A stretch of DNA of 64,000 bases. It comes from an uncultured Alphaproteobacteria bacterium. Lineage in GTDB: Bacteria; Pseudomonadota; Alphaproteobacteria; RF32; CAG-239. This document shows, piece after piece, positions 35,293 through 44,444 of the stretch. The stretch spans positions 1 through 64,000 of the forward strand of contig CALXRP010000005.1 of assembly GCA_944390885.1 (NCBI GenBank), read 5' to 3'. A program made the translations under genes and the position numbers. The notes under the pieces were generated by a model. It saw nothing but the letters and a program-made list of their open reading frames with translations, searched no databases and was not told the origin of the DNA. Within the stretch, counting starts at the first letter, position 1, and each line of letters starts with the position of its first letter.

Positions 35293-35354
35293 CACTATTT
35301 TACCCGGCGGCAAAATAATATTAATTATAAAAAAACAGAAATAATGCCAACGGG

Positions 35355-36587
35355 TTAATCCAACTCAACCCTCGGAATTGAACGCCGCCAATTGGCATAT
35401 TGGTCAATTTTGCTTTTATTCGACCATATCATCTGCTGTTCAAGACGATATCCGGTAATAACCGCACGTGCAAACTCACATTTCTGCCACAGGGTATCCG
35501 CCGCCAGATTTTGAATAGCCGGTAGCGGAACAAAATTCTCCTCTTTTTGCCGGCATGAATTTTTAACAGCGTTTTTCAAAATATTATTGGCAAATTTTTG
35601 CAACAAGCGTGCTCCTTTGCTCATGTTTTCCACCGGTTCAAATCCCATAAAACCATGTTCGCCGAGTTCCTTGTTTTTGCGCTTTCCGCAAAAGAATTCA
35701 TCTATCGGAACCGCCATTATTTCCCGGGGCGGATTTCCTTCCACGCCGAACTTGTCAATTTGTGCGCAAGCCAGCGTGCGTCCCCAGACTTTGTTTTGAT
35801 AACACACCCCAAAATCTTTATGCTTCATCAACAGCCATTCCTTCAGATAATGATTATAAAGATTATGATTGTCCTGTGCCGATTCAATAGCAATAAAACG
35901 CAATTCGGATGTATGCTTCGGACAATCGGGATTGTAACACAAAACTAAAAATTCCGATTTAATTTGTTTTTGTTCCTCAACTGAATAACCAAGCTCGTTC
36001 ATTTTTTGCGTCATCATTTTTTCCAATTGCATAGCAACATAACCGCCATGGCAATGTCCGACGACATTCAAACGGCGGATATTTTTCAAAGCCTGCTGCT
36101 GTCCCAAACGCTGCTTTCCGTTATCTTTTGAAATACGCGGCAAAACAGCAGCCTCAAAAATATCTTTAACATAAGACGGATTAAAAGTTTCCTCCCTGCA
36201 ATTCTCCGGTATGCTGCGTTTTAATTCAGCAAAATGTTCCGGCCAATAAGTTTCATAGTGCATTCCTTTGCGGGCGATTTTATCTGCGTGATATTTTCCA
36301 AAATCGCACACAGCTACACATACGCGCACATTTTCATCCGCCAATTCCGGAATACTTTTAACAAAATCATCCGTTTTCTTTAACATACCGTTATAACCGC
36401 GAAGATACACCCCTTCTCCGCCCGTTCCTGCCAAAACCAAGACACAAGGCTCTTCCGGCGATATGTTTCCGGCTTTTTTTATACGATAAGGTGCCTCTGC
36501 GGAGGTAGCACACCGCTCTGCTAAAAAGGCAAAACTTTTACCTTGGCGTTCTTTTTGACAAACGCCAATATAATCTTTAATATTCAT
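35355..36587 (-). CDS. Hydrolase-like protein with Cys at the nucleophile elbow
   Basis: 410 residues from ATG 36587, AGGAA upstream; no signal peptide. LVLAGTGGEGVYLRGYNGML (about 50-69) and LNVVGHCHGGYVAMQLEKMM (about 176-195) look like an alpha/beta hydrolase strand-loop and nucleophile elbow, with Gly-His-Cys-His-Gly in place of Gly-x-Ser-x-Gly. LVLCYNPDCPKHTSELRFIAIESAQDNHNLYNHYLKEW and a C-terminal helical part with several cysteines follow. No family is recognised. It may be a cytosolic or exported effector-like enzyme; uncertain. Confidence 0.6.
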   Translation of the reverse strand: MNIKDYIGVCQKERQGKSFAFLAERCATSAEAPYRIKKAGNISPEEPCVLVLAGTGGEGVYLRGYNGMLKKTDDFVKSIPELADENVRVCVAVCDFGKYHADKIARKGMHYETYWPEHFAELKRSIPENCREETFNPSYVKDIFEAAVLPRISKDNGKQRLGQQQALKNIRRLNVVGHCHGGYVAMQLEKMMTQKMNELGYSVEEQKQIKSEFLVLCYNPDCPKHTSELRFIAIESAQDNHNLYNHYLKEWLLMKHKDFGVCYQNKVWGRTLACAQIDKFGVEGNPPREIMAVPIDEFFCGKRKNKELGEHGFMGFEPVENMSKGARLLQKFANNILKNAVKNSCRQKEENFVPLPAIQNLAADTLWQKCEFARAVITGYRLEQQMIWSNKSKIDQYANWRRSIPRVELD

Positions 36588-36731
36588 AACACAAATTCCT
36601 GTTGAGATTTTGTCCCCATAATACAAACATTTGTCTTTTTTGTCAAGTTGCAATATCATTTTTTATTATTAATTCATAATTTACCAACACCGTGATAAAT
36701 TAACTTTTATAAAATCAAACAAGGCTGCAAA

Positions 36732-37775
36732 ATGAGGAAAAAAAGCATGACTTTTAACATTTCGGAATTCATCCGGGTAAACCGGGTTTACTTTATCTGG
36801 GCCGTATTTATGGGGCTGTTGTACCTGTTCCGGAATATGTTCGGACTTATATTCATCACTTTCATTATGTGCTTTATCGTCTCAAGCATCAGCCACACCC
36901 TCCGCCGGAAATACCACGTCAACCGGAGAGCAACCGTCATCTGTTTTTACATTATGTTTTTAATGGGAGTAACGGCGTTTTTGGTATATATTCCGCCGCG
37001 AATTTTATCTGAAACAATAAATTTTACGGAACAACTGCCGGAAAGCATGAAATCCGTCCGCAACTGGATGAACTCCAACCTTGGAGAAAATGAGATGATT
37101 GCTCCGCTGCTCCCGCAGATAAAAGAAGCCTTGTTTCCGGAAACGCTGGTTGTCAGCGTCTGGAACGTCGTCCGCAATATGTTGGAAAAAGGGTTGCACT
37201 ATTTTGGTTGGTTCTTTTTGGCCATGCTGTTTAGTTTTCTGATCATGCTCGATTTACCGGAACTCTCCAGAGGAATGCGTCGTCTTCGTTTCACGCGCCT
37301 TGCGGAATCTTATCGGGAAACCGCCGACAGCATTCTGCTTTTTGCAAAAGTCGTCGGCGAGAACTTCCGGGCTCAGTTATTGATTTCAACCATTAACACC
37401 ATATTAACGGCCGTCTGTCTCCATTTTCTGGGGGTAAAAGCCATTGCTCTCTTATGCACAATTGTCTTTATGTGCGGGCTGATTCCTGTGCTGGGAATGT
37501 GGATTTCTTCCGTTCCGATTGTCCTGATGGCCATAAACAGCGGCGGTATGGAACTTGGATTATGGGCTCTGCTGATGATTATCATCATTCATATGCTTGA
37601 GGCCTATGTCTTAAATCCGCGGATTGTATCATCGGTAATGCACATCAACCCGGTAATGACATTAATAATCTTGTACATTGCCCACAGTATGATCGGCATG
37701 TGGGGAATGCTGCTCGGCGTACCGATTGCCGTATATATTTACCGCAAAATAAGCAAGCCTGCTGAAGAGGGCTGA
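36732..37775 (+). CDS. AI-2E family transporter (permease)
   Basis: 347 residues, PF01594-type with 7-8 hydrophobic helices. N-terminal FIWAVFMGLLYLFRNMFGLIFITFIMCFIVSS; soluble middle (LPESMKSVRNWMNS..); conserved C-terminal core VGENFRAQLLISTINTILTAVCLHFLGVKAIALLCTIVFMCGLIPVLGMWISSVPIVLMAI and YVLNPRIVSSVMHINPVMTLIILYIAHSMIGMWGMLLGVPIAVYIY. Family members export AI-2 or act as Na+/H+ antiporters; substrate unresolved. ATG at 36732 or 36747 both have a purine-rich ribosome site. Confidence 0.9.
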   Translation: MRKKSMTFNISEFIRVNRVYFIWAVFMGLLYLFRNMFGLIFITFIMCFIVSSISHTLRRKYHVNRRATVICFYIMFLMGVTAFLVYIPPRILSETINFTEQLPESMKSVRNWMNSNLGENEMIAPLLPQIKEALFPETLVVSVWNVVRNMLEKGLHYFGWFFLAMLFSFLIMLDLPELSRGMRRLRFTRLAESYRETADSILLFAKVVGENFRAQLLISTINTILTAVCLHFLGVKAIALLCTIVFMCGLIPVLGMWISSVPIVLMAINSGGMELGLWALLMIIIIHMLEAYVLNPRIVSSVMHINPVMTLIILYIAHSMIGMWGMLLGVPIAVYIYRKISKPAEEG

Positions 37776-37801
37776 AATAAAAGCTTGTTCCTTTCCTTAA
37801 T

Positions 37802-37837
37802 AAAAAAGCAGCTTCTGCACATGAAGCTGCTTTTTTT
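37802..37837. terminator. Bidirectional intrinsic terminator
   Basis: GCAGCTTC/GAAGCTGC stem flanked by A6 and T7, between convergent genes. Confidence 0.88.
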
Positions 37838-37857
37838 CCCAATCCGAATAAATCGGA

Positions 37858-38277
37858 TCATCCACCTTTAATTTTCAAATTATGAAAAGGCTCACGCTTG
37901 CCGCTCACCGGAAAAACCACCGCATGAGATGTTCCTTTGCAAAGAAATTGATACACCTCGCTGATCGGAAGCTCCTCAAACTCTGCCGCCGAAAAAGGCA
38001 ACAGCTGCATTTGTCCGCAATAAAGCGTCATCAAAAATTTTGCATCTTCGGGAGATCTTTGCAAATCTTCCTGAAACTTAGGATATTCGCTCAACTGCTC
38101 TCTGGAAAACCAGCAAGAACTCCAAAACAAAACTTTTTTAACATCAGTATCGCTGTTAACGACATAACAACTCCCTACTGCCACAGCTCGCTCAACAGCA
38201 TTTTCCAAAGACCTCGGCATTTTAAAAACTTCATACCCGGCAAAAAAGAAATTCGCCGCACAATAGCTCTTTTCCAT
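37858..38277 (-). CDS. Protein of unknown function
   Basis: 139 residues, soluble, with five or six cysteines and mixed alpha/beta character (FFFAGYEVFKMPRSLENAVERAVAVGSCYVVNSDTDVKKVLFWSSCWFSREQLSEYPKFQEDL). The C-terminus contains SHAVVFPVSGKREPFHNLKIKGG. No signal peptide and no recognised domain. A weak AGAAG site precedes the ATG. It ends at the shared terminator with the AI-2E gene; the FeoB gene lies downstream of its own stop on the same strand. Confidence 0.6.
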   Translation of the reverse strand: MEKSYCAANFFFAGYEVFKMPRSLENAVERAVAVGSCYVVNSDTDVKKVLFWSSCWFSREQLSEYPKFQEDLQRSPEDAKFLMTLYCGQMQLLPFSAAEFEELPISEVYQFLCKGTSHAVVFPVSGKREPFHNLKIKGG

Positions 38278-38375
38278 AACATTCTTCTGTATAAAAATTA
38301 AAATAATAATTCATTTTGCCAAACAGATTAAAACATAATCCTCCGTTTGACAAGTCTTAAAACCAACATAAACAA

Positions 38376-40733
38376 TTACAACACCAATCTCATTCCATGA
38401 TAGATGACAAAAGCAGCCAACCAGGCAATAAAACACTGCAAACAAACAATCAACACGGCATACCGGGCTCCCAATTCCTTTTTAACGGTTGCCACAGCTG
38501 CAACACAGGGCGTATACAACAAAGAAAAGACCAAAAACGAATACGCGCTCAGCGGCGTCAACAACGTCGGCAGCAGCTCAATCTGTCCGCCGAGCAAAAC
38601 GCCCAAAGTGCTGACAACGCTTTCTTTTGCGGCAAACCCACTCAAAAATGCCGTAGACAAACGCCAATCTTCAATACCCAGCGGAACAAAAACCGGTGTT
38701 ATCAAACTGCCGATAGCACTCAAAATACTGAACGAAGAATCTGTCACCACATTCAACCTGCTGTCAAAAGAACTCAAAAACCAGATCACGATGGAAGCAA
38801 CAAAAATAATGGTAAAAGCTTTTGTGATAAAATACTTAGCTTTATAATAAATCAACCGCCACACATTTTTCAATCCGGGCATCCGATAATTCGGCAATTC
38901 CATAACAAACGGCACAGCCTCACCACGAAACACAGTCGATTTAAAAACAAAGGCCAAAAGCAAACCAACAAAAATCCCGAGCAAATATAAACTGATAATC
39001 ACCAAAGTCTGATATCGGTCAAAAAACGCCGCCGTCAATAATACATAGATTGGCAATTTGGCCGTACAGCTCATAAAAGGCGTCAATAAAATCGTCATTT
39101 TCCGATCCCGCTCAGAAGGCAGCGTCCTGGCAGCCATAATAGCCGGAACCGAACACCCGAAACCAATCAGCATCGGAACAAAACTGCGCCCCGATAAGCC
39201 TGCCCTGCGCAATAATTTATCCATAAAGAAAGCAACCCGCGCCATATAGCCGCTGTCTTCCAAAAGAGATAAAAAGAAAAACAGCATAACAATAACCGGC
39301 AAAAAGCTCAACACACTTCCGACACCGGCAAAAACGCCGTCCACCACAAAAGATATAACGACCGGATTCATTCCGTAACGATTAAGTGCATTCTGAACAT
39401 TCTCCCCCAGAGCTGCAACCAGCGCCTCCACAAGCTCGGATAAATAATTTCCCAACGGCCCGAAAGACAAATAAAAAATCAGTGCCATCAACCCCAGAAA
39501 AACCGGCAGAGCCGTCCACTTTCCTGTCAAAATACGATCAATTTTTTCGCTTCTAACCCGCTCTCTGCTTTGCGCCGGTTTAATAACACAATCTTTGCAC
39601 AAACCACCGATAAACGAAAAACGCATATCCGCCATTGCCGCCTCGCGATCCATACCGCAGTCTTGTTCCATTTGGGCAACAATCTGATCTAATATTCGGC
39701 AATGTTCCTGATCAATTTTCAGGCTTTTCAAAATCGGTTCGTCGCCTTCCGTCAGCTTAGAAGCGGCAAACCGCAGCGGAATACCGGCTCTTGCGGCATC
39801 ATGCTCAATCAAATGAGCAATCGAATGAATACAACGGTGCACCGCCCCTTCCTCTTTTCCGCCGCAAAGGCAAAAATCAACCTTATCCGGAATCTCACGA
39901 TATCGGGCAACATTTTCGGCATGCTCAATCAACTCGCGCACCCCTTCGTTTTTAAGAGCCGAGATCGGAATAACAGGAATTCCGAGCATTTTTTCCAAAC
40001 GATTAATATCTATGGAAGCGCCGTTTAAACGAATTTCATCCATCATATTCAAGGCAATAACCATCGGAATGCGCAAATCCAAAAGCTGCAGCGTTAAAAA
40101 CAAGCTGCGTTCAATACTGGAGGCGTCAACAATATTAATTATGGCATTCGGATGTTCTTTCAGCAAAAAATCTCGGGTAACAAGTTCTTCTCTGGAATAA
40201 GGCGACAAAGAATAAATTCCGGGCAAATCGGTCACCTTGATATTCGGATGTCCTCGAACAATACCGTCAGTCCTGTCAACGGTCACGCCCGGAAAGTTTC
40301 CGACATGCTGATTGGCGCCGGTCAGTTGGTTAAACAGGGTTGTTTTTCCGCAATTCTGATTACCGATCAGAGCAAAAGAAATCTCGGCATTCTCCGGAAT
40401 AACATCCCTTGCTGACTTTAATTGCAGTTCAGACTTTTCTCCTTTGCGCACCATCTCGTCCGGAACAGCTTTTCGTACAACATCGGCGGCAGTCTTGGCT
40501 CTGTGAATGTCCCTGATTTCAATATTGCAAGCATCTTCACGCCGCAAAGTCAGCTCATAACCACGAACTTTAAATTCCAAAGGATCTCCCAACGGAGCAG
40601 TCTTAACCAGAGTAACCTCCGCTCCCGGAGTCAGCCCCATTTCCAATAAGTGTCTCCGCAAAGAATCTTTTTTTCCGGCCACGGCACAAATCACTGCTGT
40701 TTTGCCTTTTGGAAGTTCATCTAAAGTCGCCAT
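38376..40733 (-). CDS. feoB: Ferrous iron transport protein, FeoA-FeoB fusion
   Basis: 785 residues. An N-terminal FeoA domain (about 1-78: LRRHLLEMGLTPGAEVTLVKTAPLGDPLEFKVRGYELTLRREDA) is joined by a linker to the FeoB G domain: G1 GNQNCGKT (124-131), G2 in GNFPGVTVD, G3 DLPG (169-172), G4 NMMD. A C-terminal membrane domain with the Gate repeats (SFVPMLIGFGCSVPAIMAARTLPSERDRKMTILLTPFMSCTAKLPIYVLL) follows. Imports Fe2+ across the inner membrane. The fused FeoA is a known but minority layout. No clear Fur box was seen upstream. Confidence 0.95.
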   Translation of the reverse strand: MATLDELPKGKTAVICAVAGKKDSLRRHLLEMGLTPGAEVTLVKTAPLGDPLEFKVRGYELTLRREDACNIEIRDIHRAKTAADVVRKAVPDEMVRKGEKSELQLKSARDVIPENAEISFALIGNQNCGKTTLFNQLTGANQHVGNFPGVTVDRTDGIVRGHPNIKVTDLPGIYSLSPYSREELVTRDFLLKEHPNAIINIVDASSIERSLFLTLQLLDLRIPMVIALNMMDEIRLNGASIDINRLEKMLGIPVIPISALKNEGVRELIEHAENVARYREIPDKVDFCLCGGKEEGAVHRCIHSIAHLIEHDAARAGIPLRFAASKLTEGDEPILKSLKIDQEHCRILDQIVAQMEQDCGMDREAAMADMRFSFIGGLCKDCVIKPAQSRERVRSEKIDRILTGKWTALPVFLGLMALIFYLSFGPLGNYLSELVEALVAALGENVQNALNRYGMNPVVISFVVDGVFAGVGSVLSFLPVIVMLFFFLSLLEDSGYMARVAFFMDKLLRRAGLSGRSFVPMLIGFGCSVPAIMAARTLPSERDRKMTILLTPFMSCTAKLPIYVLLTAAFFDRYQTLVIISLYLLGIFVGLLLAFVFKSTVFRGEAVPFVMELPNYRMPGLKNVWRLIYYKAKYFITKAFTIIFVASIVIWFLSSFDSRLNVVTDSSFSILSAIGSLITPVFVPLGIEDWRLSTAFLSGFAAKESVVSTLGVLLGGQIELLPTLLTPLSAYSFLVFSLLYTPCVAAVATVKKELGARYAVLIVCLQCFIAWLAAFVIYHGMRLVL

Positions 40734-40963
40734 TTTTCATCCCTTATAAAATACCAGACACCTGATCTGACATGTCCCAAATCAATATTCCATAATAAAG
40801 ATTTTTGTTCAATAAAAACCTTCATTTTAAAACAAAAAATTTTAACAAAATTTCTCCGAAACATAAAGCATTCCTCATGCTTATAAAAGTAAAAAAACAT
40901 TCCAATATGCTCACAGCTATACATCACTTTAAAAATTTTCTTATTAACAACCTCAAATCTACA

Positions 40964-41142
40964 TTGACAGAACAAATATAAAGGTTAATATGAACAGCAT
41001 TAAAGCTTATAGGAGAGAAGCATGATACCTTTGGCCGAAAAGTGCAGTCGTTTTCCCTTGTGATTGCATACCGTATTGTGCCTCTCTCCTGCCTAAATAT
41101 TAAACAAAAAACCTTTACCACTTGTCAGGTAAAGGTTTTAAG
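40964..41142 (+). ncRNA. Hairpin-terminator cassette, copy A
   Basis: Promoter TTGACA (40964-40969), 16-nt spacer, TAATAT (40986-40991). Outer stem AGGAGAGA (41011-41018) with TCTCTCCT (41083-41090), continuing GCA/TGC. An inner 8-bp helix TGCAGTCG/TGATTGCA lies at 41043-41050 and 41061-41068. A terminator hairpin AAAACCTTTACC/GGTAAAGGTTTT is at 41108-41139. AGGAGAGAAGCATG inside resembles a ribosome site with a 13-codon reading frame (41022-41063). Same family as the copies at 52.8-53.1, 54.0 and 56.1 kb. No downstream plus-strand gene. Confidence 0.7.
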
Positions 41143-41175
41143 CTATAAAAATTTCATTTTTGATTTAATAAATTT

Positions 41176-41328
41176 CTATCTTAATAAAGAGTCACCAATC
41201 TCCCCTCTTCGATATTCATAATACAACTGTCCGGCATTGTTACGAACATTTATATCCGCTCCTGCTTGTATTAAAAGCTTTAATCCGCAGCCGGAATGCC
41301 CCGACAAATTTTTTATGAATTCAGGCAT
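41176..41328 (-). pseudogene. Ankyrin-repeat fragment
   Basis: 50 codons from ATG 41328, overlapping the end of the RgpF-acetyltransferase gene by 8 nt. Translation contains HSGCGLKLLIQAGADINVRNNAGQ, one ankyrin repeat half plus the beginning of the next, then ends. It lacks a signal peptide and further repeats, so it is probably a remnant of a larger ankyrin gene like those at 32606, 54164 and 63862. It could in principle be translated by coupling to the upstream gene. Confidence 0.65.
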
Positions 41329-42982
41329 TTTTATACTCTTTTTTTAAATTTTCTAAAAATTCTATAGCTTTTTCTATATTATCATACGGAATATCCTTAA
41401 TTATATCATCGGGTAAATTCCACCACTGTAAATCAAGCAATTTTTTGATTGTCTTTTCATCAAAGCGATATCTAATAATCTTTGCAGGCACTCCTGCCAC
41501 AATCGCATAAGGTGGAACGTCTTTAGTAACTACAGCGTGAGCACCGATAACTGCTCCGTCTCCGACTGTAATACCATTCATAATAAAGACACCATCCCCA
41601 ATCCACACGTCATTTCCGATATAAATGGCTGGGTAATCCCAAAACTCATTATGTGATGGAGTAAAGCTCGATTTAAAATGTAGATTATCATAATAAAGGT
41701 ACGGTGATGTTGATAAAAAATTAAGAGGATGTCGACCACATCCCAGCACAACATTTTCTCCTATAGAACAAAAAGCTCCTATAGATGTTTGCCTGGAGTA
41801 AACTTTTAACCCTGTACAAGCATAAGTAAATCTACCAACATTATCAATACGCGGCCGCATCAAAACTAATCTGTCATACTCTTTACCTGACGCTACATAG
41901 TTAGAAAATTTACTTTTTACTATTTTCTTCTTTTTTACACAAATACCAAAAATATAACAAGCTTCTTCTGTGTCACTTTTCTTATATTTAACCAATCCTC
42001 CGAATTTTTTATTTTCCAATAAGGTAGAATATCTGCGTAATATAATTATATTTTTTATCTTTTTCTTTAATTTTTGTTTTTTCTTTTTATTAAACTTAAA
42101 AAGTAATTTTACGGAAAAATATACCTTTTTTAATATATTAAAAAAATATCTACTTTCCTGAGAAAAACATCTGTAAATATTCTCATATATATATTCTGTT
42201 GGATATTCCGAATTATTTTTGATAAAAGTCAAAACTTCAAATGGATTTTCTCCATCTTGCTGAGGAAATTCAACTTTTCCCTTCTTTATAAATAATGCTT
42301 TTCGTTTTAATATCGGACACCGTTCCTTTTTTATTTGCTCTACAGCACAATAAACTGCAGAATTACCAACTCTGTCAAAATATTTTTTATAATCAATAAA
42401 TGTTGAAGATTTAAACCCCAAATTCTCAAAATACTTAGTAACTCTTAGCTCATGATAGGCAACAGCTTCTTCATAATTATTAATAGGCTGTAGTGATTTC
42501 CAATAATTTTCGAACGCATTTGCCTGAAGAATACTTTTCTTAAACGCCATAAAATGAGATTGAATATGTTCACAAATCTCAACACCTGCCATATAATTAT
42601 TAGGTTCGTGCCTATACCTATGTATTCCCCAAAAATCACAATCCCTTGCCTCCATTTGCAAAAGCATCTCGTCCAACGGATAAATAGGACCAAAAAAAGT
42701 AAAATTACATAAGATCAATTCATCATACTTCTTTATTTCATCATATCCATAGTCTTCAATTGCTTGTTTATAAGCCCAACTATCAAAACCTTTATTTTCT
42801 CGAATAATTAGCTTATCACAGTATTTTTCCAATCTATTTTTACCATTAGAAGATAAATTTCCATTTACGACGACGCAAATTTCTAAACAAACACGTCTAA
42901 AATGCTCTAAAAAATAAAACACATAATTATCAACAATCCCATCTTTATCAAAAAAGAAAAATATTCCTAATCTTCTCTGCAA
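41321..42982 (-). CDS. RgpF-like domain fused to hexapeptide acetyltransferase
   Basis: 553 residues. Residues 1-~230 match the rhamnan-synthesis RgpF family (FFFFDKDGIVDNYVFYFLEHFRRVC, ENKGFDSWAYKQAIEDYGY, ELILCNFTFFGPIYPLDEML). A Lys-rich linker (about 290-320) leads to a C-terminal left-handed beta-helix acetyltransferase of the CatB/xenobiotic type (about 370-545: SIGAFCSIGENVVLGCGRHPLNFLSTSP, AIYIGNDVWIGDGVFIMNGITVGDGAVIGAHAVVTKDVPPYAIVAGVPAKIIRYRF). It probably modifies and O-acetylates a rhamnose-containing glycan. Very AT-rich; last full gene of the polysaccharide operon. Confidence 0.88.
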   Translation of the reverse strand: MQRRLGIFFFFDKDGIVDNYVFYFLEHFRRVCLEICVVVNGNLSSNGKNRLEKYCDKLIIRENKGFDSWAYKQAIEDYGYDEIKKYDELILCNFTFFGPIYPLDEMLLQMEARDCDFWGIHRYRHEPNNYMAGVEICEHIQSHFMAFKKSILQANAFENYWKSLQPINNYEEAVAYHELRVTKYFENLGFKSSTFIDYKKYFDRVGNSAVYCAVEQIKKERCPILKRKALFIKKGKVEFPQQDGENPFEVLTFIKNNSEYPTEYIYENIYRCFSQESRYFFNILKKVYFSVKLLFKFNKKKKQKLKKKIKNIIILRRYSTLLENKKFGGLVKYKKSDTEEACYIFGICVKKKKIVKSKFSNYVASGKEYDRLVLMRPRIDNVGRFTYACTGLKVYSRQTSIGAFCSIGENVVLGCGRHPLNFLSTSPYLYYDNLHFKSSFTPSHNEFWDYPAIYIGNDVWIGDGVFIMNGITVGDGAVIGAHAVVTKDVPPYAIVAGVPAKIIRYRFDEKTIKKLLDLQWWNLPDDIIKDIPYDNIEKAIEFLENLKKEYKNA

Positions 42983-43015
42983 TGTCTTATTCCTTTTCTT
43001 TAGAAAATATTACTC

Positions 43016-43198
43016 TTAAAAATTTCCTCTTTCGTCACAAATATCAAAAACATTTCTTCCTTCAAGGATATCATTTATAATTTCTTTCTCATTCTTAAAC
43101 GTACCTAAAACACGTTGAATAATTTCGTTTTCAAATTCCTGAGAAATAACAACCACAGCGCAATCATCACAAAAAAAACAAATCCCCTGGTTGTACAT
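43016..43198 (-). pseudogene. C-terminal piece of the cytidylyltransferase-RraA fusion, out of frame
   Basis: 60 codons whose translation CDDCAVVVISQEFENEIIQRVLGTFKNEKEIINDILEG is exactly what should follow PGDLFF at the end of RraA-like proteins (PGD..ADDDGVVVIP..). It is separated from the upstream frame by a run of eight T (minus strand; A8 at 43171-43178); removing one T would join them. It is therefore the frameshifted tail of the 43167-44351 gene rather than an independent gene. Confidence 0.75.
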
Positions 43199-44351
43199 AA
43201 CAATATTGTCCGGTTATCTCTGAAAAAATCTTTATTGGCTTATTTATATATTCTACAGTAGCTCTTCTTCTTACATCTGCCGAATTATATGAACGAGCAA
43301 ATACTGGATAGTTCAATCTTGCTGTCTCGGCCAAATCTCTTGTAGCTCCATCCACTATTGTAGCTGCTGCACCGGCACGTATTGCCAATCGAGCATTTAA
43401 ATCTCCAAAATATGCATATTCCTTCTCTTCGTTTTCGACAACAATAACATCATTATCAGATATTCCTTCATATGATGCCAATGCGCCGTATATACCTCGA
43501 AAATCCTCTCCTTCTTTAAGAGATCTTAGTTTTAATGTTTTTGCTCTTCCCAAAATTTTAATATTTTTCATATTACATTTCCAATTTGGAATAACAAATC
43601 CACATTTTTGTTTTTTTTCTAATTCCATATCATCTAATAAATCAGATAAAGCCGCTGATGATACGAAATGTTTAATTAAACTTAATCTTTTTCTTTCTGC
43701 AATCTGCTGTCCTCTAGCTATTATTTCTGCAAATTCTAAATCGGAAATATTATTAACATCTACCAACTCTTCTTGCTTTCCAAAAATAAAATACGGCTTA
43801 TTTCCATATCTACGATTATTTGTTAATGCACTTTCTTTTGTCGAAATATATAGCCCCATACTTTCTATCAAGGTTTCTGGTAGATCTTTGCTGTTTGGAA
43901 TATGATTCATATCATATGTTGGCTTATTATTATCCCAAAAGTAAAATTTATCTTTTTTCATCAATATTGCAGAATCATATTGTTTATTTTCTTTTATATA
44001 TTTTATCGCATTATCTATTGTTTGAGGCTCAACAAATGGCGAAGTGCAAAGTAATTGAACATATATATCCGCATCTGGATAGTTTTTTACTTCATTTAAG
44101 AACATTTGATGTCCATCTGTTTTATTATTGGCTAACTTAGGATCTCTTTTCATAAATGTTATAGGAAGATAATCAACCAAATTATACATATCCTCAGATT
44201 CTGTATCTAAAAATACTCTGTCAATTTCTTTGCATTTCAATAAAGTTTTTAATGCTCGTATATACAATCTTTCACCATTAAGAAAACGCATATTTTTATT
44301 TTCTATTCTTTCACTAGTACCTTTTGCTGGAACAAATGCATAAACTTTCAT
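43167..44351 (-). CDS. Acylneuraminate cytidylyltransferase-like/RraA-like fusion, frameshifted at the 3' end
   Basis: 394 residues as read. The N-terminal ~225 resemble CMP-sialic acid/KDO synthetases (FVPAKGTSERIENKNMRFLNGERLYIRALKTLL; LLCTSPFVEPQTIDNAIKYI; MKKDKFYFWD). Residues ~245-394 resemble the RraA/HMG-aldolase family (AYFGDLNARLAIRAGAAATIVDGATRDLAETARLNYPVFARSYNSADVRRRATVEY.. VQPGD). The product could activate a keto-sugar acid made or altered by the second domain. The frame ends early in a T8 tract; see 43016-43198. Part of the AT-rich half of the operon. Confidence 0.8.
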   Translation of the reverse strand: MKVYAFVPAKGTSERIENKNMRFLNGERLYIRALKTLLKCKEIDRVFLDTESEDMYNLVDYLPITFMKRDPKLANNKTDGHQMFLNEVKNYPDADIYVQLLCTSPFVEPQTIDNAIKYIKENKQYDSAILMKKDKFYFWDNNKPTYDMNHIPNSKDLPETLIESMGLYISTKESALTNNRRYGNKPYFIFGKQEELVDVNNISDLEFAEIIARGQQIAERKRLSLIKHFVSSAALSDLLDDMELEKKQKCGFVIPNWKCNMKNIKILGRAKTLKLRSLKEGEDFRGIYGALASYEGISDNDVIVVENEEKEYAYFGDLNARLAIRAGAAATIVDGATRDLAETARLNYPVFARSYNSADVRRRATVEYINKPIKIFSEITGQYCYVQPGDLFFL

Positions 44352-44444
44352 TTTTATCTCCGATATTTATTATAAGCTCATCTCTCTATTTCTAAAAAAT
44401 CAATTGTCATATCAACGCTGTCAGGATACTCATCTCCCGATGAG

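Noticed and set aside
35203-35354. Possible guanidine riboswitch before the SMR gene
   Set aside because: The conserved guanidine riboswitch segments were not found. The strong hairpin and T run are better explained as the terminator of the preceding minus-strand gene.
40721-40975. 84-codon minus-strand frame before feoB
   Set aside because: It lies across the feoB promoter region and into cassette A, is Phe/Lys/Cys-rich by composition and has no ribosome site or family.
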